A stretch of 64,000 bases of DNA from Bradyrhizobium sp. SZCCT0153 (GCF_018129995.1 NZ_JAFCKS010000003.1:372001-436000); one strand, 5' to 3'. Shown: positions 14,044-23,710, numbered from the stretch's first letter. A program made the numbers and translations. The notes: a model not told the origin generated them from the letters alone.

Positions 14044-14073
14044 AAAAAAGAGCGGGTCCTTTCGGGCCCACTC
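14044..14073 (-). ncRNA. rimP leader with intrinsic terminator (candidate attenuator)
   Basis: On the minus strand, GAGTGGGCCC-GAAA-GGACCCGCTC forms a 10-bp stem with one G-U and one mismatched pair, followed by TTTTTT and ending 126 bases before rimP. No minus-strand gene lies immediately upstream that it could end. It is therefore most likely a premature terminator in the rimP leader. A rimP-leader RNA with a Rho-independent terminator has been described for alphaproteobacteria; a match to that model was not computed. The rest of 13918-14291 holds promoters and no supported gene. Confidence 0.65.
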
Positions 14074-14291
14074 TCACTACGCGGATCGTATGAGAAGATG
14101 AATTGGCGCTGATATAGCCCTTTCCGCCCTCCCGGACAAGGCCCATCGCAGGGCGGGCGAGGCTTTTTGCGTCCGGTCCGCGGCCCCTCGCGCAACGCTT
14201 CCTTCACCTCCGGGGGCCTAAATTCCCCGATCGTGGGGCGGCTTGGACCAAGGGCGCACCCGCGGCGTGCCCTGTACGAGTTTGCGTTTTC

Positions 14292-15374
14292 ATGACCGTT
14301 GCCACGTCGCTCATTCCCGGACTGGACGATATCGTCAAACGCGGCGACCCGCGGCGGCGCGGCGAGATCGCGAGCGCGATCGCCCAATTGTTCTTCCAGG
14401 ACGCCGAGAAGCTCCGTCCCGATCTCGTCGATCTCTTCGACAATCTGCTGATCGATCTCGTCCCGCATGCCGAGCTCGCCTCGCGCGTCGATCTCGCCGA
14501 ACGCTTCTCGCGCCTGAACAACGCGCCGCGGCATCTGGTGAGCCAGCTCGCGCGTGAAAACGAGATCATGGTGGCTGGCCCCGTGCTGCGCCATTCGCCC
14601 GTGCTCGACGACGCCGCTCTCGTCGAGATCGCGCGGCTGAAGGGCCAGGGCCATCTGCTGGCGATGACCGAGCGCCCCCTGCTGTCCGCTGTCGTCACCG
14701 ACGTGCTGGTCGAGCGCGGCGATCGCGACGTGGTGCGCCGCGCCGCGGGCAATGCCGGCGCGGCGTTCTCGCCCGATGGTTATTCCGAGCTGATCAAGCG
14801 CGCCGCGCAGGACGGCGTGCTGACGCTCAGGATCGGCCAGCGCAACGATCTCTCCGGCGAGCACCTGAAACAGCTTCTCGACGGCACACTCGACGTCATC
14901 CGCCGCCGCCTCTCGAGCGTGGTCAATCCCGCGCGCCAGGTCGAGATCAAGCGCGCCATGGCGGCGATCGAGGAGGCGGCACTGCCGCCGGGGCCGCGCC
15001 GCGATTTCTCCGCGGCACAGCGCACGGTGCTGGCCTTGCATCGCGGCGGCCATCTCGGCGAGAGCGCGCTGCTCAGCTTCGCCAAGGCGCACAAATACGA
15101 GGAGTCCATCGCCTCGCTCTCGGCGATGTCCGGCGTCCGCCTCTCGGTTCTCGACCGCCTGATCGCCGGTGACCGCTACGATCCGATTCTGGTTCTGGGT
15201 CGCGTGCTGAATCTCGGCTGGCCGACGGTGCGCGCACTGATCCTGATGTGGTACGGCCCGAATCGCACGCCAGCCGATGCCGATATCGAGCAGGCGCGCG
15301 TGAACTTCACGCGCCTGATGCCGGCCACTGCCGAGCGCGTCGTGAATTTCTGGCGCAACCGGCAGACGATCTAG
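14292..15374 (+). CDS. DUF2336 domain-containing protein
   Basis: A 360-residue, all-helical protein of the DUF2336 family, recognised from its N-terminal region (about 5-230) with ELASRVDLAERFSRL, RHLVSQLARENEIMVAGPVL and VLRHSPVLDDAALVEIARL. The pattern resembles HEAT-like repeats. No signal peptide, membrane segment or catalytic motif is visible and the function is unknown. It is divergent from the rimP operon. Its TAG stop shares the four bases CTAG with the trmB stop on the other strand. Confidence 0.85.
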   Translation: MTVATSLIPGLDDIVKRGDPRRRGEIASAIAQLFFQDAEKLRPDLVDLFDNLLIDLVPHAELASRVDLAERFSRLNNAPRHLVSQLARENEIMVAGPVLRHSPVLDDAALVEIARLKGQGHLLAMTERPLLSAVVTDVLVERGDRDVVRRAAGNAGAAFSPDGYSELIKRAAQDGVLTLRIGQRNDLSGEHLKQLLDGTLDVIRRRLSSVVNPARQVEIKRAMAAIEEAALPPGPRRDFSAAQRTVLALHRGGHLGESALLSFAKAHKYEESIASLSAMSGVRLSVLDRLIAGDRYDPILVLGRVLNLGWPTVRALILMWYGPNRTPADADIEQARVNFTRLMPATAERVVNFWRNRQTI

Positions 15375-16081
15375 AGCCGCTTGAATCGCAGATAGGCCGC
15401 CTTGCGGCCCTCGCGTGCAGCCTTCCGGCCGTAGCGCGTCATGGTGTAGCCGGCCCATGGCTGCCGGAAATCGTCGGCGCGCTCCGCCAGCCAGACGAAA
15501 TCCACCGAGCGCGCCAGATGCGACAGCGTCCAGGCGCAGTAATCGTCGATGTCGCAGACGAAACGGAATTCGCCGCCGGCTTTCAGCACGCGCGCCATCG
15601 CGGCGATGGTCCGGTCCTGGACGAAGCGCCGCTTCCAGTGCCGCCGTTTCGGCCAGGGATCGGGATGGATCAGGTCGATCCGCGACAGCGAGGCTTTGGG
15701 CAGCCAGGCCAGGAGCTCGGCGGCATCGCCTGCGAACAGGCGGATGTTGCCGATGTTGGTCGCCTCGATCTGCGCGAGGATTTTCGCCATGCCGTTGACA
15801 TAGGGCTCGCAGCCGATGAAGCCGGTCGTGGAGAAGCTCTGCGCTTCGGCCGCAAGATGCTCGCCGCCGCCAAAGCCGATCTCGAGCCGCACATCGTCCG
15901 CCGCGGGATCGAAGATCTCGCCGGCATTCGCCGGCGCCTCACCGTCGATGTCGAGCGCGAGATGCGGCAGCAGATGATCGATCAGCTCGGCCTGATGCTG
16001 CCGCAGCTTGTGGCCCTTGCGGCGCCCGAAAAAGGCGCGCTCGCTGTCGTCGCGATCGGGATCCGATTTGCGTTCGATCAT
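15371..16081 (-). CDS. trmB: tRNA (guanine-N7-)-methyltransferase
   Basis: TrmB (236 aa) methylates G46 of tRNA using S-adenosylmethionine. The SAM-binding motif LEIGFGGGEHLA (about residue 67) and the signature DLIHPDPWPKRRHWKRRF are present, and a FVCDIDDY region lies further on. The N-terminal 30 residues are basic. Its start overlaps the stop of the M20 peptidase by four bases, so the two are probably co-transcribed. It is convergent with the DUF2336 gene and the two stops overlap. Confidence 0.96.
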   Translation of the reverse strand: MIERKSDPDRDDSERAFFGRRKGHKLRQHQAELIDHLLPHLALDIDGEAPANAGEIFDPAADDVRLEIGFGGGEHLAAEAQSFSTTGFIGCEPYVNGMAKILAQIEATNIGNIRLFAGDAAELLAWLPKASLSRIDLIHPDPWPKRRHWKRRFVQDRTIAAMARVLKAGGEFRFVCDIDDYCAWTLSHLARSVDFVWLAERADDFRQPWAGYTMTRYGRKAAREGRKAAYLRFKRL

Positions 16082-17205
16082 CGCAGCGTCTGGTAGAGGC
16101 GATGGAGCAGCCGCGCCCGCGGCGCGAGCGACGAGACATAGAGCTGCTCATAATGGGTGTGGGCGCCCTTGCCGTCGACGCCGAGCCCGTCGAGCGTCGC
16201 GGTGTGCGCGGCTGTGAAATTGCCGTCCGAGCCGCCGCCGGTGTGGGTGTCGACCAGCTCGAAGCCGATCTCGGTGGCGAGCGTCTTCGCATGCTCGTAC
16301 AGCGAGGCGCCGGCATTGCTCTTCTCGTAAGGCGGACGATTGAGCCCGCCCGTGACACTGACGGTGACGCCATCCGTCTTCGACGTCAGGGCGAGAATCC
16401 TGCCGACGAATTCGTCCGCGTCCTCAAGGCTCAGCACGCGCAGGTCGATTTCGGCATGGGCTTCTTCCGGCGTCACGTTGGGCCGCGTGCCGCCGCGCAC
16501 CACGCCGACATTGACGGTAACGCCGCGGGCCGGATCGTTCATCGCTTCGAGCGCCAGGATGACATTGGCAAGCTCGCGGATCGCACTGCGGCCGTCCTCG
16601 GGCCGCGTGCCGGCATGTGCGGGCACGCCTTTGATGAAGACCTCGAATCGCCCGACACCCTTGCGGCCGGTGACGATCTTGCCGCCGTCGCGCGCCGGCT
16701 CCGTCACCAGCACATATTTGGCCTTGCGGCCTTCCGTCTCGATCAGTGTGCGTGAGGTGGGGCTGCCGATCTCCTCGTCGGAGGTGAACAGGTGGGTGAT
16801 GCCGAGCGGCGAGCGATCGGCGGTGGCGCAGAGCGCACCAAAGGCATGATGTGCGATGTAGGCGCCGCCCTTCATGTCGTAGATGCCCGGACCGAACGCG
16901 CTGTCGCCTTCGACCTTGAACGGCAGGCGCGTGATGAATCCCATCGGATGGACGGTATCGAGGTGGCTCAGCACGAGGATGCCCGGCCGGTCCTGGCCCC
17001 AGGTCGAGCGCACCACGAGATGATCGCCGCAGCCATCGACGCCGGCGACACGCTCGAGCGTGACAGGCAGATCGCGGTATTGCTCCGCGACCACGGAGAT
17101 CAGCTTGTTGACCTGTTCAGGCGAGTCCGTCGGCGTCTCGATCTCGACCCAGCTGCGGATGCCATCGAGAATAGTTTGGGAATCGAACCAATTGGAGCTG
17201 ATCAT
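16078..17205 (-). CDS. M20 family metallopeptidase (glutamate carboxypeptidase-like)
   Basis: Zinc aminoacyl-hydrolase of the M20/ArgE/CPG2 family, 375 aa. Visible motifs are LSHLDTVHP (metal His and catalytic Asp), GIYDMKGG (bridging Asp), TSDEEIGSP (general-base Glu and metal Glu), and C-terminal TGGGSDGNFTAAH (metal His near the end). The lid domain VFIKGVPAHAGTRPEDGRSAI is typical. Closest overall to carboxypeptidase G2, but the substrate cannot be deduced. An ATG ten codons upstream is possible; the chosen start gives MISSNWFD, usual for relatives. It lies where I would expect metK between the XRE regulator and trmB. Confidence 0.88.
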   Translation of the reverse strand: MISSNWFDSQTILDGIRSWVEIETPTDSPEQVNKLISVVAEQYRDLPVTLERVAGVDGCGDHLVVRSTWGQDRPGILVLSHLDTVHPMGFITRLPFKVEGDSAFGPGIYDMKGGAYIAHHAFGALCATADRSPLGITHLFTSDEEIGSPTSRTLIETEGRKAKYVLVTEPARDGGKIVTGRKGVGRFEVFIKGVPAHAGTRPEDGRSAIRELANVILALEAMNDPARGVTVNVGVVRGGTRPNVTPEEAHAEIDLRVLSLEDADEFVGRILALTSKTDGVTVSVTGGLNRPPYEKSNAGASLYEHAKTLATEIGFELVDTHTGGGSDGNFTAAHTATLDGLGVDGKGAHTHYEQLYVSSLAPRARLLHRLYQTLR

Positions 17206-17319
17206 GAGTGCATCTGTGCCCTTGTATCGCATCATCGGAGCGGATGCGCATCAAAACGCGGCCGCAAATGACGACATAGGCCAGATTTGACGCAGTCTCA
17301 AATCGGATTGAGACGGGCG

Positions 17320-17733
17320 TCAGCGTTTGTCGGGACCTTCGCGGGCCGCGATCTGCTCGACGAGATCGACGATCGAGCGGCGCATCTTCGAATCGGTGAT
17401 TCGGGTGAACGCCTTGGTCAAAGCAAGACCTTCGGAAGTCGCGAGGAAGTCCGAGACATAGGAGGGCGATGCGCCTTCGGCGAAGCCGTCCGGGCCGGCC
17501 ACGCCGCTAGGCCCGCCTTCGAACAGGAACGACACCGGCACCTGGAGTATCTCGGCGATCTGCTGGATACGGCTCGCACCGACCCGGTTCGTGCCCTTCT
17601 CATATTTCTGGATCTGCTGGAAAGTCAGGCCCAAAGCTTCACCGAGCTTTTCCTGGCTCATGCCCAACATGATGCGGCGCATTCGCACGCGGCTGCCGAC
17701 ATATTTGTCAACAGGGTTGGGCGCTTTCGACAT
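17320..17733 (-). CDS. XRE-family helix-turn-helix regulator
   Basis: A 137-residue DNA-binding protein. An N-terminal Cro/C1 helix-turn-helix at about 15-70 reads VRMRRIMLGMSQEKLGEALG...QIQKYEKGTNRV; the C-terminal half is a helical domain of unknown function. Proteins of this kind are highly conserved in alphaproteobacteria and usually lie next to lnt and metK. The MSKAPNPVDKYVG start matches relatives; an earlier in-frame start would add 11 residues. It is probably transcribed with lnt or from its own promoter in the 231-bp spacer. Confidence 0.9.
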   Translation of the reverse strand: MSKAPNPVDKYVGSRVRMRRIMLGMSQEKLGEALGLTFQQIQKYEKGTNRVGASRIQQIAEILQVPVSFLFEGGPSGVAGPDGFAEGASPSYVSDFLATSEGLALTKAFTRITDSKMRRSIVDLVEQIAAREGPDKR

Positions 17734-17964
17734 TTCCTCAGCCTCCAAACACCACCTTCGGCGCAATCATCAGGAATGCCTCGGGTGTCAGCATCGTCAA
17801 AATCAGACCCTGTTATTGGGAAACATTGCGGAGAAATTTAGCAATGCCCACTGTCTTTTGCAGCCGGCGCAGAATGAGGAGGCCGCGTGCAGTCTGTCAA
17901 CCGTGGGACTACGGTTGTCAAAGGATTCCGGTCGCCTCGACCGAAAACCGCTAGCGAGGTGTGA

Positions 17965-19578
17965 TCACGGATGCCGTTTGGCAACACGTCGCCGTACCGC
18001 CAGAAGCACAGCCAGCGCGACGAGCATGGCTGCGGGGATGTCGCCCACCCTTGCATAGACGGTCGGCGGGATTGCGGCGGGCAGACTTGCATCCAAAATG
18101 CCTTCGACGCCGAGGCCGAGGCTGGCAACGGTTCGTCCCACCGGATCGATCACCGCCGAGACGCCGGTATTGGCGGAGCGCACCAGTGGAAGTCCGAGCT
18201 CGATCGCGCGCATCCGCGCCTGCTCGAGATGCTGATAGGGACCGGTCGAAATGCCGAACCAACCGTCATTGGTGAGGTTCACGATCCAGCCCGGACGCTC
18301 GTTGCGCCCGGCAACCTCGCCGGGAAAAATTGCCTCGTAGCAGATCAGCGGCAGCGCGCTGGGCGCGCCCGGCACTGGAAGCGCGTGCCGCACGGTGCCG
18401 GGAATGAAGCCGCCGCGCACGCGCGTCAGTTGCTCGAAGCCGAGCTTCTCCATCAGGTCCTGGTAGGGAAGGAATTCGCCGAACGGCACGAGATGCAACT
18501 TGTCGTAGACCGCGAGCACGCTGCCGTCGTGGTCGATCACGTAGATCGAATTATAGGCGCGCGTGATCGGCGTGCCCCGCGGCAGGTCGGGCGCGCGGAC
18601 CGAGCCCGTGATCAGCACTGTGCCCTTGGGCAGAAGCTCGGCGATTTGCGCCATCACGTCCGCTTCGCGGGTCAGGAAGAACGGAAAGGCGGATTCCGGC
18701 CAGATCAGGATGGTGGCATCGCGCACGCCGGTCGATTGCGGCCCGGAGGCGCGGTCCGACAGCGCCAGATATTTCTTCATCACCTCCGCCTTGGCGGCGT
18801 AGTTGAATTTCGCGTCCTGCTGGAGGTCCGGCTGCATCAGGCGCAGCTTGGTGCCCGCGACCATCGTGGTCGGATGCAGCGACAGGCGGATCGCGCCGAA
18901 GATGCCCATGACGAGCAGGAGCGCAATCGCAGCGGCCGGAGCGCGCCACGCCGGGCGGCGATCAGGCGTGCGGTCGATCAGCGCCGCGGGGCTCGCGAAG
19001 ATCGCAACGCTGAGGAACGTCATGCCCCACAGGCCGATCAGCGAGGCCGTCTGCGCCAGCGGCAGCGGCTCGGACAAGGCGTAGCCGAAGGCATTCCAGG
19101 GAAAGCCGGTCAGCGCGTGACCGCGCAGCCATTCGGCGATGGTGAGGCTTGCGGCGAGCGCCAGAATGCGCGTGGCATCCTTGGTCCAGAGCAGGCGGGC
19201 GAGCGCAAATCCGATCGCCGTGAAGATCGAGAGATAGGCCGGCAGGCCAAGCACGGCGAACGGCGTCAGCCAGGCGAATGTATCGGCATCGACGAAGAAG
19301 GCGTAGCCGATCCAGTAGAGGCCGGGGACGAAATAGCCGAGCCCGAACCAGTAGCCGGTCAGCGCCGCGGCAGGAATGCCGCGGTATCGTCCAGCACCGG
19401 CACCGTCGATCAGCCAGACCAGCACCGGGAGCGTGATGAACAGCACCGGGAAGATGTTGAACGGCGCCAGCGCCAGCACCGACAGCGCGCCGGCGGCCAT
19501 GGCGATGACGGCGCGCTTCCATCCCCAGGTGAGGATGACGGCAAGCGCTATCTGCCGAAATCGCTGGAACGGGCTCAC
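17965..19578 (-). CDS. lnt: Apolipoprotein N-acyltransferase
   Basis: Lnt (537 aa) adds the third acyl chain to the N-terminal cysteine of lipoproteins in the inner membrane. The N-terminal half has six or more membrane segments. The periplasmic nitrilase-like domain (about 245-500) shows the triad: Glu295 in WPESAFPF, Lys360 in YDKLHLVPFGEFLP and Cys413 in LICYEAIFP. A final membrane segment lies near 515-530. It starts with GTG overlapping the stop of the CorC-like gene, so the two are translationally coupled. Confidence 0.97.
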   Translation of the reverse strand: MSPFQRFRQIALAVILTWGWKRAVIAMAAGALSVLALAPFNIFPVLFITLPVLVWLIDGAGAGRYRGIPAAALTGYWFGLGYFVPGLYWIGYAFFVDADTFAWLTPFAVLGLPAYLSIFTAIGFALARLLWTKDATRILALAASLTIAEWLRGHALTGFPWNAFGYALSEPLPLAQTASLIGLWGMTFLSVAIFASPAALIDRTPDRRPAWRAPAAAIALLLVMGIFGAIRLSLHPTTMVAGTKLRLMQPDLQQDAKFNYAAKAEVMKKYLALSDRASGPQSTGVRDATILIWPESAFPFFLTREADVMAQIAELLPKGTVLITGSVRAPDLPRGTPITRAYNSIYVIDHDGSVLAVYDKLHLVPFGEFLPYQDLMEKLGFEQLTRVRGGFIPGTVRHALPVPGAPSALPLICYEAIFPGEVAGRNERPGWIVNLTNDGWFGISTGPYQHLEQARMRAIELGLPLVRSANTGVSAVIDPVGRTVASLGLGVEGILDASLPAAIPPTVYARVGDIPAAMLVALAVLLAVRRRVAKRHP

Positions 19579-20690
19579 TGCGGACCGGTCCCGTCGCTTG
19601 GCGGGGTGGGCGTGTCGCTGGCCGCCGGTTGACTGCCATCCGGCGTAACCTCGCGGCGGCGGCTCTCGCGCTGGGTGCGCGGCGCGGGACGCTCCTTCCG
19701 CGTCGAGATCCGCAGCCGCTTGACGCGGCGCGGATCGGCATCGAGCACCTCGACCTCGTAATGGCCGGGGCCGGAGATGACTTCGCCGCGCACCGGCAGA
19801 CGCCCGACGAAGCTGACGAGATAGCCGCCCAGCGTCTCCACTTCCTCGCCGGCCTCGCCGGTGACGAAATCCTCGCCGATCACGGTGCGGACGTCGTCGA
19901 GGCTGGCGCGCGCATCGGCGATGAAGGCGTTGTCGGGCAGCCGTACGATCGAGGGCGGCTCGTCGCTGTCATGTTCGTCGTCGATCTCGCCGACGATCTG
20001 CTCGACGATGTCCTCCAGCGAAACCAGCCCGTCGCTGCCGCCATATTCGTCGACCACCAGCGCCAGATGAATGCGCGTGGCCTGCATCTGCGCGAGCAGG
20101 TCGATCGCCCGCATCGACGGCGGCACGTAGAGCAGCTTGCGGATGATGCGCGCATCCTGAAGCGGCAGCGCCAGATCGACCGTACGCAGATCGAGACCGG
20201 CCGGCAGCGGCTTCTTGCGCTTGGTCTTCGTGGCCTCCGACACGCGGGCACGCGCGGTCATGAAGGCGAGCAGATCGCGGATGTGGACGATGCCGACGGG
20301 ATCATCGAGCGTCTCGTTGTAGACCACGAGGCGCGAATGGCCGGCGCTCTCGAACCGGTCCATCAACTCACCAAGCGGGATGTCGCGCTTCACCGCGATG
20401 ATGTCGGCGCGATGCACCATGACGTCGGCGATGCGGCGCTCGTGCAGGCCGAGGATGTTGCGCAGCATGGTGCGCTCGACGGTCGAGAAGCCGGTGTCGT
20501 CGGGCGTCGTGGCGTCCAGCACGACCTGGAGGTCGTCGCGGACCGATCCCGCCTTCCAGCCGAACAGCGTGCGGATGGCACGCAGCAGCCAGCCTTCCGC
20601 GGTCGGGCGCGTCATCTCGCCCGGCGTCACCACGGCCGGCAGATTGGCCGTGTTGCGCGGATTGTCGTGGATCGGTTCGGAATCCGGCAT
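19575..20690 (-). CDS. CorC/HlyC-type CBS-domain protein
   Basis: A 371-residue protein without membrane segments. Tandem CBS domains (about 105-245, starting ERRIADVMVHRADIIAV) are followed by a CorC_HlyC domain (about 260-335). This matches the CorC/TlyC group linked to magnesium and cobalt efflux in other bacteria; the biochemical role is not firmly settled. The final 35 residues are Arg-rich and disordered. The ATG at 20690 starts two bases after the ybeY stop, matching the usual ybeY-corC-lnt order. Confidence 0.92.
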   Translation of the reverse strand: MPDSEPIHDNPRNTANLPAVVTPGEMTRPTAEGWLLRAIRTLFGWKAGSVRDDLQVVLDATTPDDTGFSTVERTMLRNILGLHERRIADVMVHRADIIAVKRDIPLGELMDRFESAGHSRLVVYNETLDDPVGIVHIRDLLAFMTARARVSEATKTKRKKPLPAGLDLRTVDLALPLQDARIIRKLLYVPPSMRAIDLLAQMQATRIHLALVVDEYGGSDGLVSLEDIVEQIVGEIDDEHDSDEPPSIVRLPDNAFIADARASLDDVRTVIGEDFVTGEAGEEVETLGGYLVSFVGRLPVRGEVISGPGHYEVEVLDADPRRVKRLRISTRKERPAPRTQRESRRREVTPDGSQPAASDTPTPPSDGTGPQ

Positions 20691-20691
20691 C

Positions 20692-21201
20692 TCAGTGCGT
20701 CCCCGCGCGGTCGGCATAGGGATCGGGGATGCCGAGATGAGCCAGGATCTCCCGTTCGAGGGCTTCCATCTCCTCGGCGTCGCCGTCGTTCTCGTGGTCA
20801 TAGCCGACCAGATGCAGGAAACCGTGCACGGCGAGATGGCTCAAATGATGATCGAACGGCTTCTGCTCCTCGTCCGCCTCGCGCCGCATGGTCTCGTACG
20901 CGATCGCGATGTCGCCGAGCATGCGCGGCGCGTCGCCCGGCTTCCATTCGCCTTCCGGCTGAAGCGCGGGAAACGACAGCACATTGGTCGGCTTGTCGAT
21001 GCCGCGCCAGTTGCTGTTGAGCGTGCGGATGCCGGAATCATCGGTCAGCATTACAGCCACTTCCGCCTCCGCGACGTCTGCATCGACACTCTCTGCGGCG
21101 GCCGCAACGGCGCGCTGGATCACGGCTTCGGAATCGGGCTCACGCTGCCAGCAATCGGCGACGACGAGGACCTCGGTGATGGGAAGGTTGGGGTGTGACA
21201 T
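20692..21201 (-). CDS. ybeY: Endoribonuclease YbeY
   Basis: YbeY (169 aa) is a zinc-dependent endoribonuclease for 16S rRNA maturation and ribosome quality control. The metal motif HGFLHLVGYDH (H-x3-H-x5-H) is complete, and the TNVLSFPA segment is family-typical. MSHPNLPITEV is the preferred start; an upstream in-frame start would add 14 residues. It sits between phoH and the corC-like gene, as in many proteobacteria. Confidence 0.95.
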   Translation of the reverse strand: MSHPNLPITEVLVVADCWQREPDSEAVIQRAVAAAAESVDADVAEAEVAVMLTDDSGIRTLNSNWRGIDKPTNVLSFPALQPEGEWKPGDAPRMLGDIAIAYETMRREADEEQKPFDHHLSHLAVHGFLHLVGYDHENDGDAEEMEALEREILAHLGIPDPYADRAGTH

Positions 21202-21261
21202 TCTCTTTGTTCGGAACGAAAAGGCGCCTGCGTCCGCGCCCAAATTGTCCGGTTGTTGTCG

Positions 21262-22317
21262 TCAGGATTTACCGGCGGCCGGCCGCTGCGGCTGCCCTTC
21301 ATAGGCGGAGACGATCCGCGCCACGAGCTCGTGGCGAATCACGTCCTCGGCCTTGAAATGAACTTGCGCAATGCCTTCGACGCCGCTCAGCAGCCGGGTC
21401 GCCTCGGCGAGACCCGAGGTCTGGCCGTTCGGCAGGTCGATCTGCGAGGGATCGCCGGTCACGATCATGCGGCTGTTCTCGCCGAGACGGGTCAGGAACA
21501 TCTTCATCTGCATCGACGTGGTGTTCTGCGCCTCGTCCAGGATGATGGCGGCGTTGGTCAGCGTGCGGCCGCGCATGAAAGCGAGCGGCGCGATCTCGAT
21601 CTCGCCGGTCTGCAGCGCACGCTCGACGATGCGCGCATCCATGAGGTCGTAGAGCGCGTCGTAGATCGGGCGCAGATAGGGATCGACCTTCTCGCGGAGG
21701 TCGCCGGGCAAGAAGCCGAGCCGCTCGCCGGCTTCCACCGCCGGACGCGACAGGATGATCTTGTCGACCTCCTTGCGCTCGAACAGTTGCGCGGCATGCG
21801 CGACCGCGAGCCAGGTCTTGCCGGTGCCGGCGGGGCCGATGCCGAACACCAGCTCGTGGCGCTTCAGCGCCCGGATATAGGAATCCTGCGCGGCCGTGCG
21901 CGCGCGGACCGGGCGCTTGCGCAGATTGATGCTGTCGAAGGTCGATTTGGCCGACTTGGCGTCGAACTCGAACAGTGAGCCTTGCGCGATCACCGCACGG
22001 ATCGCGCCTTCGACCTCGCCCTGGTCGAGGTCCTGCCCCTTCACCGCTTGCGCGTAGAGCGTCTCCAGCACGCGGCGAGCGGCGTCGCAGCCGTCGCGCG
22101 AGCCGCCGATGGTGATGTGGTTGCCCTTGGAGTCGACGACGACGCCGAGCCGCCGCTCGATCTGCGCGAGATGCTGGCCGTAAGGGCCTACCAGCGCGGA
22201 AGCGGCGCGGTTGTCGTCGAAGTCGATGACGACCTGGGTCTCGGGCGGAACCTGCATGTCGCGGTCAAATTTGCGGCTGGAAGCGATAGAAGACGAATCC
22301 GATGCGCTTTTTGGCAA
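21262..22317 (-). CDS. phoH: PhoH-family ATPase
   Basis: PhoH-like P-loop protein of 351 aa. Walker A is GPAGTGKTWLAVAHA and Walker B is AAIILDEAQNTT. An N-terminal KH-like part (about 25-110) is followed by the ATPase core (about 130-330). RNA-linked functions are proposed for the family but none is proven. The start is taken as the TTG at 22317: a TGGAG site is nine bases upstream and it lies four bases after the miaB stop. An upstream ATG at 22377 would overlap miaB by 56 bases. Confidence 0.9.
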   Translation of the reverse strand: MPKSASDSSSIASSRKFDRDMQVPPETQVVIDFDDNRAASALVGPYGQHLAQIERRLGVVVDSKGNHITIGGSRDGCDAARRVLETLYAQAVKGQDLDQGEVEGAIRAVIAQGSLFEFDAKSAKSTFDSINLRKRPVRARTAAQDSYIRALKRHELVFGIGPAGTGKTWLAVAHAAQLFERKEVDKIILSRPAVEAGERLGFLPGDLREKVDPYLRPIYDALYDLMDARIVERALQTGEIEIAPLAFMRGRTLTNAAIILDEAQNTTSMQMKMFLTRLGENSRMIVTGDPSQIDLPNGQTSGLAEATRLLSGVEGIAQVHFKAEDVIRHELVARIVSAYEGQPQRPAAGKS

Positions 22318-22321
22318 GGGT

Positions 22322-23710
22322 TCAAGCTCCAGTGGCAATGGGCGATAAAGCGGGCTCGCGTGCCGTGGCGAGCTCACCGAGGAAACTGTAGCGTTCGAGA
22401 CTGTCGATCCGGACCGGCAGGATTTGTCCGATGATGTCGGGCGAGGCCATCACATGCGCCGGCTGGAGAAATGCAGTGCGGCCCACGATCTGGCCGTCCT
22501 TGCGGGCCGGACGCTCGAACAGCACATCGACCGTTGAGCCAATCGCAGCCTTGTTGAAGGCCGATTGCTGGCTGTCGATCAATTCCTGGAGCCGCACCAA
22601 TCGCTGGTCCATCTCGGCGGGGGACACCGTCTCCTGCATATCCGCGGCCGGCGTTCCCGGCCGGGCGGAGTATTTGAACGAATAAGCCGCAGCGTAGCCG
22701 ATTTGCGTGACAAGCGCGAGTGTGGCGAGAAAATCTTGCTTGCTCTCGCCGGGGAAGCCGACGATAAAATCTGATGAAAAAGCAATGTCTTGGCGGGCGG
22801 ACCGGAATCGGTCGACGACACGCCGGTAATCATCGGCGGTATGTTTCCGGTTCATGGCGGCCAGAATCCGGTCCGAGCCCGACTGCACCGGCAGGTGCAC
22901 GAACGGCATCAAGGCGTCGAGATCGCGATGGGCTGCAATCAAGCTGTCATCGACGTCGCGGGGGTGGCTGGTCGAATAGCGCAGCCGCGCGACGCCGGGA
23001 ATCCGCGCCAGATGTTCCAGCAGCCTGCCGAGCGGCCAGCTTTTCCCGTCCGGTCCCTCGCCGTGATAGGCGTTGACGTTCTGCCCGATCAGCGTGAGCT
23101 CGCGCACGCCGTTCTCGGTGAGCCGCCTCACGTCGTCGACGATCTTCGCCACGGGCCGCGAGACTTCCGAGCCTCGCGTGTAAGGCACGACGCAAAAAGT
23201 ACAGAACTTGTCGCAGCCTTCCTGCACCGTGACGAAGGCGGAAATGCCGCGCGCGCGGATCGCGTCGGGCTTGGGCTGGGCGAGGAAGCCGAACTTGTCG
23301 GCGGCCGGAAATTCGGTCTCAATCGCGCGGCCCTCGTCGGCGGCGCGCTTCAAAAGCTCCGGCAGATGATGATAGCTCTGCGGTCCCACCACGACGTCGA
23401 CCACGGGCGCGCGGCGCACGATCTCCCCGCCCTCGGCCTGCGCCACGCAGCCCGCGACCGCGATCTGCATCGCGCGGCCCTCGCGTGCGGCCTCGTCCTT
23501 GGCAAGGCGCAGCCTGCCGAGCTCGGAATAGACCTTTTCGGAGGCCTTCTCGCGGATATGGCAAGTGTTGAGGATGACGAGGTCGGCGTCCTCGGCGCTG
23601 GCCGTCTCCACGAATCCTTCCGGAGCCAGCGTGTCCACCATGCGCTGGGCATCGTAGACGTTCATCTGGCAGCCATATGATTTGATGTGCAGCTTGCGCG
23701 GCGGCGTCAT
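22322..23710 (-). CDS. miaB: tRNA-2-methylthio-N6-isopentenyladenosine synthase MiaB
   Basis: MiaB (462 aa) is a radical-SAM methylthiotransferase modifying A37 of tRNAs. The N-terminal UPF0004 domain has [10 protein letters not shown] and its cysteines. The radical-SAM cluster motif is [17 protein letters not shown]-terminal TRAM domain lies at about 380-445. It heads the miaB-phoH-ybeY-corC-lnt series, an order common in rhizobia. Confidence 0.97.
   Translation of the reverse strand: MTPPRKLHIKSYGCQMNVYDAQRMVDTLAPEGFVETASAEDADLVILNTCHIREKASEKVYSELGRLRLAKDEAAREGRAMQIAVAGCVAQAEGGEIVRRAPVVDVVVGPQSYHHLPELLKRAADEGRAIETEFPAADKFGFLAQPKPDAIRARGISAFVTVQEGCDKFCTFCVVPYTRGSEVSRPVAKIVDDVRRLTENGVRELTLIGQNVNAYHGEGPDGKSWPLGRLLEHLARIPGVARLRYSTSHPRDVDDSLIAAHRDLDALMPFVHLPVQSGSDRILAAMNRKHTADDYRRVVDRFRSARQDIAFSSDFIVGFPGESKQDFLATLALVTQIGYAAAYSFKYSARPGTPAADMQETVSPAEMDQRLVRLQELIDSQQSAFNKAAIGSTVDVLFERPARKDGQIVGRTAFLQPAHVMASPDIIGQILPVRIDSLERYSFLGELATAREPALSPIATGA

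Noticed and set aside
13919..14146. 75-codon minus-strand frame ahead of rimP
   Set aside because: It runs through the strong leader hairpin and U tract. It resembles no protein, so the region is treated as a regulatory leader.
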